From contig CAXTTV010000185.1 of assembly GCA_964247295.1 (NCBI GenBank), positions 1 through 9,889 of the forward strand: a stretch of 9,889 nucleotides of DNA, read 5' to 3'. The position numbers were made by a program, and so were the translations under genes. The stretch comes from CAXTTV01 sp964247295 (GTDB lineage Bacteria; Chloroflexota; Ktedonobacteria; Ktedonobacterales; Ktedonobacteraceae). This document shows positions 1 to 6,292 of this stretch, piece after piece. The notes below the pieces were generated by a model. The model had not been told where the DNA came from. It searched no databases and saw only the letters and a program-made list of their open reading frames with translations. Each line of letters opens with the position of its first letter. Positions within the stretch are counted from its first letter, which is position 1.

Positions 1-1131
1 GCCCCGATGTTCCTGCTGATCGGTATCTGGGGTAGCGATGTGCAGAAACATGGAATGCCGGGCCGCATCTATTCGGCCTGGAAGTTCCTGCTCTACACCT
101 TTTTCGGCAGTGCCTTTATGCTGATGGGCATTCTGCTGTTGTACTTTAGTCAGGGTGGCCAGTCGGCCAGTATGGCTTTCTTTTCTGATCCTACGCATAT
201 GATCAGCGGCTCGGTCCAGATCCCAATCATCGGGGTGACGATGAGCCTTCAGTTGTTAACCTTCTTGCTGGTCTATCTGGGCTTCGCGGTGAAGATCCCG
301 ATGTTCCCGTTCCATACATGGCTGCCAGATGCCCACACGGATGCTCCGACCGAGGTCAGTGTGATTCTTGCCGGTGTGCTGCTGAAAATGGGTGCGTACG
401 GACTGATCCGCATTTGTTTTACATTATTCCCCCAGGGGATCGCGGCGTTCGCGCTGCCTTTGAGTGTGCTGGCGGTAATCAATATCCTGTATGGTGCTGG
501 TATCTGTCTGGTTCAGACGGATATGAAGAAGCTGATCGCTTATTCTAGCGTTAGCCATATGGGGATCATCCTACTGGGTGTGGCGGCTGCGGCCTCGACA
601 GGTGATCAGGCGTTCCGCATGGCGGCTCTAACGGGGGCCACGGTGCAGATGTTCAGCCATGGTATTATCACGGGTCTGCTCTTCTTCTGTGTTGGTGTGA
701 TCTACGACCATGCGCACACTCGTGAGATCGCGGTCTTTGGTGGTGTCGCGAAAAAGATGCCGATTCTGGCGACGCTTTTCACCTATGCTGGGATGGCCTC
801 GCTGGGCCTACCGGGTCTGGCGGGTTTCGTCGCTGAGTACATGGTATTTACTGGTAGCTTTAAGAACCTGTCGATCATCACAGCGGTCTCGGTGATCACA
901 ATGATCCTGACGGCTGGCTATCTACTGTGGATGCTGAAGCGCGTTTTCTACGGACCTTTTAATACCAAGTGGGCCTGGCTACCAGATGCCAATCTGCGCG
1001 AGTCGATCCCGTTGTTTGCTCTGGCCGGTCTGGTCCTGTTTGTCGGCATCTATCCCAAGTTTTTAATTGATGTAATTACCCCCAGCCTGACCTATGTTAT
1101 GCATACCGTCGTAACGGCGGGCATTCGATAA
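1..1131 (+). CDS. nuoM: NADH-quinone oxidoreductase subunit M (complex I), 5' truncated by window edge
   Basis: This is the C-terminal part of NuoM, an antiporter-like proton-pumping membrane subunit of respiratory complex I. The frame is open from base 1, and the first residues are Ala-Pro followed by MFLLIGIWG, a conserved internal NuoM block. So the ATG at 7 is not the real start, and roughly 130-160 N-terminal residues lie upstream. Counting from that ATG, the proton-channel lysines are visible at K96 (in FAVKIPMFPFHTWLPDAH) and K127 (in LAGVLLKMGAYGL). The conserved SSVSHMG block is at 180-186, a conserved His is at 218 (FSHG), and the TM12 glutamate is E277 (GFVAEY), matching E. coli K234, K265, H322 and E407. 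About ten hydrophobic segments remain. nuoN starts 20 bases after the TAA stop and is evidently co-transcribed, as in standard nuoA-N operons. No defect is seen. Confidence 0.96.
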   Translation, partial: APMFLLIGIWGSDVQKHGMPGRIYSAWKFLLYTFFGSAFMLMGILLLYFSQGGQSASMAFFSDPTHMISGSVQIPIIGVTMSLQLLTFLLVYLGFAVKIPMFPFHTWLPDAHTDAPTEVSVILAGVLLKMGAYGLIRICFTLFPQGIAAFALPLSVLAVINILYGAGICLVQTDMKKLIAYSSVSHMGIILLGVAAAASTGDQAFRMAALTGATVQMFSHGIITGLLFFCVGVIYDHAHTREIAVFGGVAKKMPILATLFTYAGMASLGLPGLAGFVAEYMVFTGSFKNLSIITAVSVITMILTAGYLLWMLKRVFYGPFNTKWAWLPDANLRESIPLFALAGLVLFVGIYPKFLIDVITPSLTYVMHTVVTAGIR

Positions 1132-1151
1132 GGTAGAGGTGAGGAATACCT

Positions 1152-2636
1152 ATGTTCAAAGTTAGTGATCTCTACCTTTTAGCGCCGCAGGGGACGTTGA
1201 TCCTGCTGGCGCTGACGGTGATGATGGTGGACCTTTTTGGCCGTCAGCGCCGGGCGACTATGCTCACGGCCCTGATCGGCCTGATTGTGCCCGCGTTCTT
1301 TACAATCCATCAGGCGTTAACGCAGGATCTTACACGCTCCCACCAGGCGTTCTGGAATACGCTCTCGGTTGACCAGTATTCGGTGTTTTTCAACCTGATC
1401 TTCCTGTTGGTCGCAGCGATTATTGTCATTGCGTCCTATAGTTACGCGGAAAAGTATATCCGGGCTGAGGGTGAATACTACACCCTGCTGCTATTCTCAA
1501 TCTCGGGCATGATGTTTCTGGCAAGCACTACCGAGCTGATTACCATTTACATCTCGTTGGAGCTGGCAAGTATTCCCCTGTATGTCATGGCCGGCCTGAT
1601 CCGTGGAAACGAGAAGTCGGCGGAGGCCTCGGTTAAGTATGTACTTCTGGGCGCGATGTCCTCGGCGATCCTCTTATACGGTTTCGCCCTGCTCTATGGA
1701 TTGACCGGAACAACGGATCTAGGCTCGATTGCTCAGGTGATCCGCACCGGCATTCACGAAGGGAACGCGCTGCATCTGGTGGCCTGTGTGCTGGTACTGG
1801 CGGGTTTCGGCTTTAAGATCTCGGCTGTACCTTTCCACATGTGGGCCCCCGATATTTACGAGGGTGCGCCCACGCCGGCGACGGCCTTTTTCTCGGTTGG
1901 ATCAAAGGCTGCTGGCTTTGCTGCTTTGATCCGGGTCTTTATGAATGGTGGTCTTTGGCAGATCAATAACTACTCGATTGTCATCATTTTCTCGATTGTG
2001 GCGATCCTGACAATGACGCTGGGAAATCTGGTGGCGGCTGTCCAGACCAACGTCAAGCGGATGATGGCCTACTCCAGTATTGCTCAGGCCGGTTATATTC
2101 TGGTTGGTTTCACCGCCAGTCTGGCGAGTAAAAATGGTCAGGGGATCACTACTGTGCTTTTCTACCTGCTGGTCTATGCTGTCACCAATCTGGGGGCCTT
2201 TGCTGGAATCATCGCTCTGGCGAACGCGACTGGCGGCGATCACATTGAAGATTTCCGGGGTCTGGGACGGCGCGCTCCGCTCTTGAGCGCCTGCACAGCT
2301 CTTTGTCTGCTCTCGCTGGGTGGCATTCCGCCGATGGCTGGATTTATCTCTAAGGTCGCCGTCTTTACGGTTGCCTGGGGAAGTGGCCTTTCCTATCTAG
2401 CGGTGTTCGCGCTGATCAACAGTATTGTCTCCCTGGTCTACTATGGTCGGGTAGTGAAGTCCATGTACTTTGATGCTCCCGTCCACGAGGGCGATCGCGT
2501 GATCACCCCCGTTGGGTTGAGCAGCTCCCTGGCTCTCACTACTGCTGCCTTGATTGTCCTGACTTTCATTGCGCAGATCATCCTGAATCTGGCGAACCCG
2601 GCGGCGAATGTGCTGCTGGCTCTGATTGGTAAGTAA
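1152..2636 (+). CDS. nuoN: NADH-quinone oxidoreductase subunit N (complex I)
   Basis: This is full-length NuoN (494 aa; E. coli has 485), the third antiporter-like proton-pumping subunit in the membrane arm of complex I. It is almost wholly hydrophobic, with about 14 predicted membrane segments. Key charged residues of the channel are in place: E137 (SLELAS), K222 (GFKISAVPFHMWAPDIYEGAP), K252 (SVGSKAAGF) and K401 (GFISKVAVF), corresponding to E. coli E133, K217, K247 and K395. The start at 1152 is supported by the purine-rich Shine-Dalgarno sequence GAGGTGAGG about 7 bases upstream. It is the usual last gene of a nuo operon, and here it is followed directly by a strong terminator, which agrees with that position. 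Nothing in it looks damaged. Confidence 0.97.
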   Translation: MFKVSDLYLLAPQGTLILLALTVMMVDLFGRQRRATMLTALIGLIVPAFFTIHQALTQDLTRSHQAFWNTLSVDQYSVFFNLIFLLVAAIIVIASYSYAEKYIRAEGEYYTLLLFSISGMMFLASTTELITIYISLELASIPLYVMAGLIRGNEKSAEASVKYVLLGAMSSAILLYGFALLYGLTGTTDLGSIAQVIRTGIHEGNALHLVACVLVLAGFGFKISAVPFHMWAPDIYEGAPTPATAFFSVGSKAAGFAALIRVFMNGGLWQINNYSIVIIFSIVAILTMTLGNLVAAVQTNVKRMMAYSSIAQAGYILVGFTASLASKNGQGITTVLFYLLVYAVTNLGAFAGIIALANATGGDHIEDFRGLGRRAPLLSACTALCLLSLGGIPPMAGFISKVAVFTVAWGSGLSYLAVFALINSIVSLVYYGRVVKSMYFDAPVHEGDRVITPVGLSSSLALTTAALIVLTFIAQIILNLANPAANVLLALIGK

Positions 2637-2643
2637 GTTGGCG

Positions 2644-2700
2644 GGAGGGCTTCGGCCCTCCTTCGGCGGCTGGACGATCCCTATAAGGATCGTCTTTTTT
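2644..2700 (+). terminator. Tandem-hairpin intrinsic terminator of the nuo operon
   Basis: Two hairpins follow the nuoN stop. The first pairs GGAGGGC (2644-2650) with GCCCTCC (2655-2661) around a very stable C(UUCG)G tetraloop. The second pairs GACGATCC (2673-2680) with GGATCGTC (2687-2694), a perfect 8-bp stem with a 6-base loop, followed at once by six T (2695-2700). The second is a classical Rho-independent terminator. The first may be an mRNA 3'-end stabiliser or a pause hairpin. Confidence 0.9.
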
Positions 2701-2733
2701 CGTTATTTGGGAGAATAATTACCCACTTTGGGA

Positions 2734-2761
2734 TTGAAGATCTTCTTACAGTAGGTATTAG
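2734..2761 (+). promoter_or_regulatory. Putative tetR promoter
   Basis: A sigma70-like pair, TTGAAG (2734-2739) and TATTAG (2756-2761), has a 16-base spacer and lies 28 bases before the tetR start. The spacer overlaps a perfect 10-bp palindrome GAAGATCTTC (2736-2745). The -10 element abuts the dyad at 2761-2778, a fitting geometry for autorepression. The boxes are only partial matches to consensus, so this is inference. Confidence 0.4.
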
Positions 2762-2778
2762 AACCAAACATTTGGTAG
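2761..2778. promoter_or_regulatory. Candidate TetR-type operator O1
   Basis: The 18-base sequence GAACCAAACATTTGGTAG contains the perfect dyad ACCAAA-CA-TTTGGT (2763-2776). It sits between the likely -10 box and the tetR start and includes the likely Shine-Dalgarno bases (GGTAGGT, 2774-2780). TetR-family repressors commonly bind dyads of this size in their own promoter. A related dyad, agreeing at 12 of 18 positions, lies at 3399-3416. Binding is inferred. Confidence 0.5.
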
Positions 2779-2788
2779 GTAAATCTTT

Positions 2789-3379
2789 ATGGCAGAACCT
2801 TTACATATTCAAGAGGCGCGTGAGCGGGTGCTGGTTGCGGCGGAAAAGCTTTTTTCACAACGAGGATTCTCGTCGGTCACGCTTCGAGATATCGCGGCTG
2901 AGGTTGGAATTCGTCATACCTCGCTCTACCATCATGTACCGGGAGGGAAGGAGGAGCTATTTATTGAGGTTATGGAGCGTAACCTGAGGCGACATCAGGC
3001 TGGAATGACGGCGGCGATTGAGCAGGCCGGCCCGGACATTCAATTGCAACTGTATTCCGTAGCTGATTGGCTGCTTTCACAGCCCCCGATGGATCTGGTA
3101 CGTATGGTCCATGCCGATCTCGTGGAGATAGATCCGTCGGAGGGGCATCGGCTCTCGGAATTGACGCTGACCGCAATGATTGAGCCAATCAATACAGCGC
3201 TTAGAAAGGCCAGTGACCGGGGCGAGATTGCATTCAAGAACCTTGGTGTAGTTGCGGGCGGTTTGTTGGGAATGATTGAGAGCTTGTACAGTGTTCCTGA
3301 GTATGCATTGGAGCAGAGCCGTCAGGAGATGGCACACGATCTGATCGACGCAATGCTCACCGGCCTTCGCCCTCGCTAA
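2789..3379 (+). CDS. TetR/AcrR-family transcriptional regulator
   Basis: This is a 196-aa one-component repressor of normal TetR length. Residues about 11-57 form the DNA-binding domain: helix 1 (RERVLVAAEKLFSQRGF), then the helix-turn-helix TLRDIAAEVGIRHTSLYHHV at 31-50, followed by the usual GGKEELF motif at 52-58. The C-terminal part (about 70-190) is the helical ligand-binding and dimerisation domain, which gives no clue to the ligand. The ATG at 2789 is chosen because the TetR N-terminus then has normal length and GGTAGGT lies 8 bases upstream. The gene stands alone after the nuo terminator. Candidate operators lie before it (2761-2778) and after it (3399-3416), so its targets may be itself and whatever is or was downstream. 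The specific regulon is unknown. Confidence 0.92.
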   Translation: MAEPLHIQEARERVLVAAEKLFSQRGFSSVTLRDIAAEVGIRHTSLYHHVPGGKEELFIEVMERNLRRHQAGMTAAIEQAGPDIQLQLYSVADWLLSQPPMDLVRMVHADLVEIDPSEGHRLSELTLTAMIEPINTALRKASDRGEIAFKNLGVVAGGLLGMIESLYSVPEYALEQSRQEMAHDLIDAMLTGLRPR

Positions 3380-3398
3380 AATTTTTTGCCAATGAAGC

Positions 3399-3416
3399 CT
3401 ACCACATTATTGGTAG
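3399..3416. promoter_or_regulatory. Candidate TetR-type operator O2
   Basis: CTACCACATTATTGGTAG is an 18-base sequence with perfect 6-bp arms (CTACCA and TGGTAG) around CATTAT. It has the same length as the dyad in front of tetR and matches it at 12 of 18 positions, including ACCA in the left arm and TTGGTAG in the right. It begins 19 bases after the tetR stop. No clear promoter is seen around it, and the nearest downstream gene start is about 385 bases away. Confidence 0.4.
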
Positions 3417-3541
3417 ATATTAAGGGGGTCGCAAGCGAAACGTCATGTTTTGTCGAGCACTACAGCCGATGGAAACCGTTTCCAGAAGACTACTGGGAAA
3501 AGGAAAAGAGGTTTCTGTACAGAGAAGGGAGATTGAATAAG

Positions 3542-3755
3542 GTAGATCTGGTCACGTGTGGACCCGTAACCAGGGGAGCGATGACAGGTGACACGAAGAG
3601 GAAACGGTGGGCAATCTCGTCGCACCGCCATGAGTATTCGGATCGAAGAGGATTCTCTGACGGATACACCGCCGCACTCTGGGTCTCGGAGGTTTCCGAT
3701 TCGTGCGAAGGTTCGTGCATTCCGTCTACACGGGTCCACACGTGACCCGATCTAC
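3542..3755. repeat. 214-bp element with long two-block inverted repeat
   Basis: The 26 bases at 3542-3567 are the reverse complement of 3730-3755 with 25 of 26 matching; the only mismatch is T3549 opposite C3748. After an equal gap of 24 bases on each side comes a second matching block: 3592-3605 (CACGAAGAGGAAAC) against 3692-3705 (GTTTCCGATTCGTG), 12 of 14 matching. The arms are thus 64 bases long with an unpaired 24 x 24 interior and an 86-base centre holding small hairpins (AGAG-GATT-CTCT, 3647-3658; CGGTG/CACCG, 3605-3627). The right outer block contains the dyad CGGGTC-N7-GACCCG (3731-3749), imperfect in the left copy. It may be a MITE-like element, a structured RNA or a paired binding site. 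No target-site duplication is evident. Confidence 0.8.
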
Positions 3756-3801
3756 GGGCGATGGCGAGTAAGGCTGCATTTTAATCTGAAAGGATGAGTC
3801 T

Positions 3802-4331
3802 ATGTTGAGTATTGGATCAATTGCTCGGGGTGGGCGGGACCGGCTTCGTCAGGTTCTGAACATCGTTTTCTCGATTGCCGAGGTTGCCGTTTTTTATATT
3901 GGTGTGTTGAATGGAAGCAATGATAAGATTACCACTAACGATCCGAGCTCGACCAGTCTGTTGGTTCCGGCTGGTTATGCCTTTACAATCTGGGCCCCGA
4001 TCTATCTGGGGGCGATCATCTACGCCATCTATCAGACATTGCCCTCGCATCAGAACGATGAATTGTTGCGTCGGATCGGCTTCTATACGGCCTCGGCCTA
4101 TATGTGATGGCTGGTTTCGCGATCTTTTTAGCATTGCGTAGTCGGGGAGATATTGCCTACGCGTTAACTGTAGTCTGGGCCCTGATCGGGATCTCCATCG
4201 CGAACGCGGTCTCCTATCATAACACTCTGGTCGCGATCTTCTCTGGCATTCTGTCTTTTGTAATGGTAGGCGTGCTGTTCCTGGCTCGAAGCGGTCGTCT
4301 TTCGCTTGGGCGAGCGCGAGCTGTACTCTAA
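3802..4331 (+). pseudogene. TspO/MBR-related (tryptophan-rich sensory protein-like) membrane gene, split and missing its middle
   Basis: Two pieces in different frames resemble opposite ends of one multi-spanning membrane protein family of roughly 250 aa. Piece one (3802-4107, 101 aa) has a good ribosome binding site (AAAGGATGAG, 3789-3798), a hydrophobic segment at about 19-37 and the conserved-looking GYAFTIWAPIYLGAIIYAIYQ at 58-78, then stops at TGA 4105-4107. Piece two (4104 or 4107 to 4331, about 75 aa) begins in another frame with a TGATG stop/start overlap. It carries RSRGDIAYALTVVWALIGI, typical of the family's C-terminal end, and a last membrane helix. The expected central helices (about 80-100 aa) are absent, so an internal deletion with loss of frame near 4104 is the simplest reading. 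Two coupled short proteins are the alternative. Family naming rests on motif memory and is moderately sure. Confidence 0.6.
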
Positions 4332-4342
4332 AGAAAAGTAGT

Positions 4343-4371
4343 AGGGAAGACGTACCATCAACGTCTTCCCT
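4343..4371. terminator. Bidirectional terminator between convergent genes
   Basis: AGGGAAGACGT (4343-4353) and ACGTCTTCCCT (4361-4371) form a perfect 11-bp stem with the 7-base loop ACCATCA. It lies between the end of the plus-strand TspO-like gene (4331) and the end of the minus-strand CNNM/CorC-type gene (4378). Read on the minus strand the hairpin is followed by a T-rich run (ACTACTTTTCTTT), so it is the better terminator for the minus-strand gene. On the plus strand the following TTATTAA is weaker. Confidence 0.8.
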
Positions 4372-4377
4372 TATTAA

Positions 4378-5700
4378 CTAGACGGCCTGTTCCGAGGATT
4401 GCTGGGTGATCAGAACCTTGTCGATGCGGCGACCGTCCATATCCATGACCTCTAGCGAGAAGCCGTCCATGTCAATCTTATCGCCCTCCGTTGGAATCCG
4501 GCCCAGCCTGGTGAGTATCAGGCCGGCCAACGTTTGATATTCACCCTGTTCCTCGGAAGGAATGGGTGGGAGTCCGACCTGCTCACTGATCTTCTCGTAG
4601 GGCTCCATCGCATCGACCAGCCAGCTTCCATCGTCGCGACGCACAATCGACTTTTCTTCCTCAACATCGAACTCATCCTGGATCTCGCCGACCAGCTCCT
4701 CTAAAATATCCTCCAGGGTTACCAGACCAACGATCTGCCCATATTCGTCGATCACCATTGCCAGATGTGTGCCCTCTCGGCGGAAGATGCTCATAAGATC
4801 ATCGACATGCTGATATTCGGGAATAAAGAATGGTGGGTGCAGGAGATCTTGAAGTCTGGGCGGCTGCTCGACCTGGAGGGTGCGGATCAGATCTTTCGCG
4901 TAGAGGATACCGACTATATTATCCAGGTCGTTTTGATAGACCGGCAGACGGGAATAGCCGGAGTCCATAAAGATCTCGGTCACCTCTTTGAGAGGCGTAT
5001 CCACCTCAATGCCGGCGATCTCGGTTCGAGGGGTCATGACGTTGCGGACTACGCGATCCGTGAAGCGGAAGATGCGGCGGATCATCTCTTCCTCGGCAGC
5101 CTCAACGCTGCCGCTGGCGATCCCCTCATGGGCCAGATAGACAATATCTTCTTCTGTGACCGTCAACTGTTTGGAAGGTGGTTGACGCAACAAACGGAGC
5201 ACAACATTCACGGAACCAGTCAGAAAAAACACAACTGGTTGGGCGAAAGTCGCGAGCCCATCCATAATGGGCGCGGTTGACATCGCGATCGTTTCCGCGA
5301 ATTGTAGCCCCAGCCTTTTAGGGACCAGCTCACCGATGACTAACTCGACATAAGTTATTAAGATAACCACTGTAACAAAAGCAATGGTTGGGGTATAGCC
5401 AGCAATAGCAGGAAACTGAACTTTCAGCCAGTCAGAAACGGACCCGCTGATCTCCGCGCCACCAAAGGCGGCAGAGATAGTCTGGATCAGTGTAATCCCG
5501 ATCTGAACCGTTGCGAGAAAACGGTCGGGATGCTCCGCCAATCCCAGGGCCTGTCCTGCTCGTTTATTCCCCAGATCTATCTGCTGTTGCAAGCGGCTTC
5601 TGCGCGCGGAGACAATTGAGATCTCAGCCGCCGCGAACACACTATTCGCGAGCGTTAACACAAACACAATCAATAATTGAATCGCCGTATTGCCAGCCAT
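4378..5700 (-). CDS. CNNM/DUF21-CBS-CorC_HlyC family membrane protein (hemolysin C/CorC-like)
   Basis: This 440-aa protein has the full domain order of the family. An N-terminal CNNM (DUF21) membrane domain covers about 1-190, with hydrophobic segments near 6-27, 62-80, 104-124 and 140-170 and the signature GELVPKRLGLQ at 123-133. A CBS pair follows, with CBS1 about 221-273 (VMTPRTEIAGIE, YSRLPVY, GILYAKDL) and CBS2 about 291-343 (HLAMVIDEYGQIVGLVTLED). The acidic linker leads to the C-terminal CorC_HlyC domain at about 350-432. Relatives act in divalent cation (Mg2+/Co2+) export or homeostasis, with CBS domains sensing nucleotides; a haemolysin role is usually a misnomer. The start codon at 5698-5700 is backed by GAAGGTG about 10 bases upstream. 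It is monocistronic, with its own candidate promoter and a terminator at 4343-4371. The transported ion cannot be told from sequence. Confidence 0.93.
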   Translation of the reverse strand: MAGNTAIQLLIVFVLTLANSVFAAAEISIVSARRSRLQQQIDLGNKRAGQALGLAEHPDRFLATVQIGITLIQTISAAFGGAEISGSVSDWLKVQFPAIAGYTPTIAFVTVVILITYVELVIGELVPKRLGLQFAETIAMSTAPIMDGLATFAQPVVFFLTGSVNVVLRLLRQPPSKQLTVTEEDIVYLAHEGIASGSVEAAEEEMIRRIFRFTDRVVRNVMTPRTEIAGIEVDTPLKEVTEIFMDSGYSRLPVYQNDLDNIVGILYAKDLIRTLQVEQPPRLQDLLHPPFFIPEYQHVDDLMSIFRREGTHLAMVIDEYGQIVGLVTLEDILEELVGEIQDEFDVEEEKSIVRRDDGSWLVDAMEPYEKISEQVGLPPIPSEEQGEYQTLAGLILTRLGRIPTEGDKIDMDGFSLEVMDMDGRRIDKVLITQQSSEQAV

Positions 5701-5732
5701 AGCCTATACACCTTCAATTCGTCTATAAAGAA

Positions 5733-5762
5733 AATATATGTAGTTCACGAGATAACGATCAA
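5733..5762 (-). promoter_or_regulatory. Putative promoter of the CNNM/CorC-type gene
   Basis: On the minus strand, TTGATC (5757-5762) and TATATT (5733-5738) are separated by 18 bases and lie about 33 bases upstream of the start codon. This is a reasonable sigma70-type pair (TTGAca/TATAaT-like), and no better pair was seen in this leader. It is inferred from sequence only. Confidence 0.45.
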
Positions 5763-5973
5763 ATTGGATTATCTGTTCTGCATTGTAGCTTTTCTCTCTC
5801 GCCTCTTCAAGTGGGGGCTCTGTTATACGGAATGTTGGTTGGGCGAAAACGCCCCTTCTAGTGCGGTGCACCAGCCGCACCAGGGTACCATTCTTAGATG
5901 CACCAGGTTGCTTGCTCTTATGATCAAACGGTCGGGGACTCGGTTGATCCTCCGAACGGAACGAGACTGCGTC
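5763..5973. other. Divergent intergenic stretch with several dyads, no gene seen
   Basis: Between the CNNM/CorC promoter and the riboswitch promoter there is no supportable gene. Visible structures are the hairpin GGGCG-AAAA-CGCCC (5841-5854), the hairpin GTGCGG-TGCACCAG-CCGCAC (5861-5880), and three copies of GCACCAG (5868-5874, 5877-5883, 5900-5906), two of them preceded by T. There is also an imperfect inverted repeat of GATCAAACG (5922-5930) with CGGTTGATC (5941-5949). None is followed by a T-run, so they are not obvious terminators. Their role is unknown. Confidence 0.55.
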
Positions 5974-6003
5974 TTGCATATGAGAGATCCGATCTGACAT
6001 AAT
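5974..6003 (+). promoter_or_regulatory. Putative promoter of the thiamine-precursor transport operon
   Basis: TTGCAT (5974-5979) and CATAAT (5998-6003) have an 18-base spacer and lie about 45 bases before the riboswitch aptamer. Transcription would begin near 6010, leaving a short leader before P1. The -10 box matches consensus at 5 of 6 positions and the -35 at 4 of 6. The position fits what the riboswitch requires. Confidence 0.5.
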
Positions 6004-6047
6004 ATATAACAATACATTTGTACATTTACTTATGAACGCACAATCTA

Positions 6048-6145
6048 GCTGCTAGGGGAGCCATTCGGCTGAGAGGCCGTCCCACTCTGGGTGGGACGCA
6101 GACCCTATGAACCTGATCCGGTTAGCACCGGCGGAGGGAAGCGGC
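6048..6145 (+). promoter_or_regulatory. TPP riboswitch (THI element) aptamer
   Basis: All landmarks of the TPP-binding aptamer are present in order. P1 pairs GCTGCT (6048-6053) with AGCGGC (6140-6145). The GGGGAGCC block is at 6055-6062, and the pyrimidine-sensing CTGAGA loop is at 6069-6074. The variable P3 extension is a perfect 7-bp hairpin, GTCCCAC/GTGGGAC (6079-6085 with 6091-6097). The ACCCT box follows near 6102-6106. The pyrophosphate-side block GAACCTGATCC is at 6109-6119, with the P5-type hairpin CCGGT-TAGC-ACCGG at 6118-6131. GGAGGGAAG (6132-6140) closes into P1. TPP binding stabilises P1. The element lies about 150 bases upstream of an ABC transporter operon and is followed by a terminator, so TPP should switch transcription off. 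Confidence 0.97.
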
Positions 6146-6191
6146 GCGCAAAAGAGATATATCGACGTAAATCGAAAAAATATCTGTAAAG

Positions 6192-6225
6192 GCCGCGATC
6201 TTCCATTAGGATCAGCGGCTTTTTT
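6192..6225 (+). terminator. Riboswitch expression platform: intrinsic terminator
   Basis: GCCGC-GATC (6192-6200) pairs with GATC-a-GCGGC (6210-6219, one bulged A) and is followed by six T (6220-6225). The 3' strand of aptamer P1 (GCGGC, 6141-6145) is identical to the terminator's 3' arm and can pair with the terminator's 5' arm GCCGC (6192-6196). A linker stem AGATAT (6155-6160)/ATATCT (6180-6185) would bring the two together. So without TPP an antiterminator can form, and with TPP P1 forms and the terminator is freed. The switching model is inference from complementarity. Confidence 0.85.
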
Positions 6226-6292
6226 CTTTGGGCTGCGTATTTTGAACAGGAGTGCGTTTAAGGCGAATGGGAAAAGGTGAAGGGTAGCATTT

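Larger units (their letters stand above)
3380..3801. other. Stretch without a convincing gene between tetR and the split TspO-like gene
   Basis: These 422 bases hold open frames of up to 119 codons, but none has a Shine-Dalgarno site at its start or a recognisable protein. Coding in several overlapping frames here looks like chance. The contents that can be described are the dyad at 3399-3416, an inverted repeat GGAAA-CCG-TTTCC near 3472-3484, the large inverted-repeat structure at 3542-3755, and the ribosome binding site of the next gene (3789-3798). The stretch could be the remains of a lost gene or a small non-coding element. Confidence 0.6.

Noticed and set aside
3386..3745. 119-codon plus-strand frame after tetR (TTG start, or ATG at 3392)
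   Set aside because: No Shine-Dalgarno site, no recognisable motif, it runs through the operator-like dyad and the long inverted repeat, and other frames in the same place are also open.
3588..3797. 69-codon plus-strand frame ending just before the TspO-like gene
   Set aside because: Arg-rich, low-complexity translation without family resemblance or ribosome binding site; it crosses the right arm of the inverted repeat.
4765..5280. 171-codon frame antisense to the CNNM/CorC-type gene
   Set aside because: Lies wholly inside a well-supported gene on the other strand and its translation has no recognisable features.
5861..5907. T-box or tRNA-like element around the GTGCGG/CCGCAC hairpin
   Set aside because: No T-box antiterminator bulge sequence, no specifier stem and no cloverleaf could be built.
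5677..6017. Frames of 64-106 codons on both strands in the divergent intergenic region
   Set aside because: No ribosome binding sites or family motifs, and they overlap promoters and dyads.
6018..6046. Second promoter candidate TTGTAC/CAATCT before the riboswitch
   Set aside because: Transcription would begin inside P1 and destroy the aptamer; the pair at 5974-6003 fits better.
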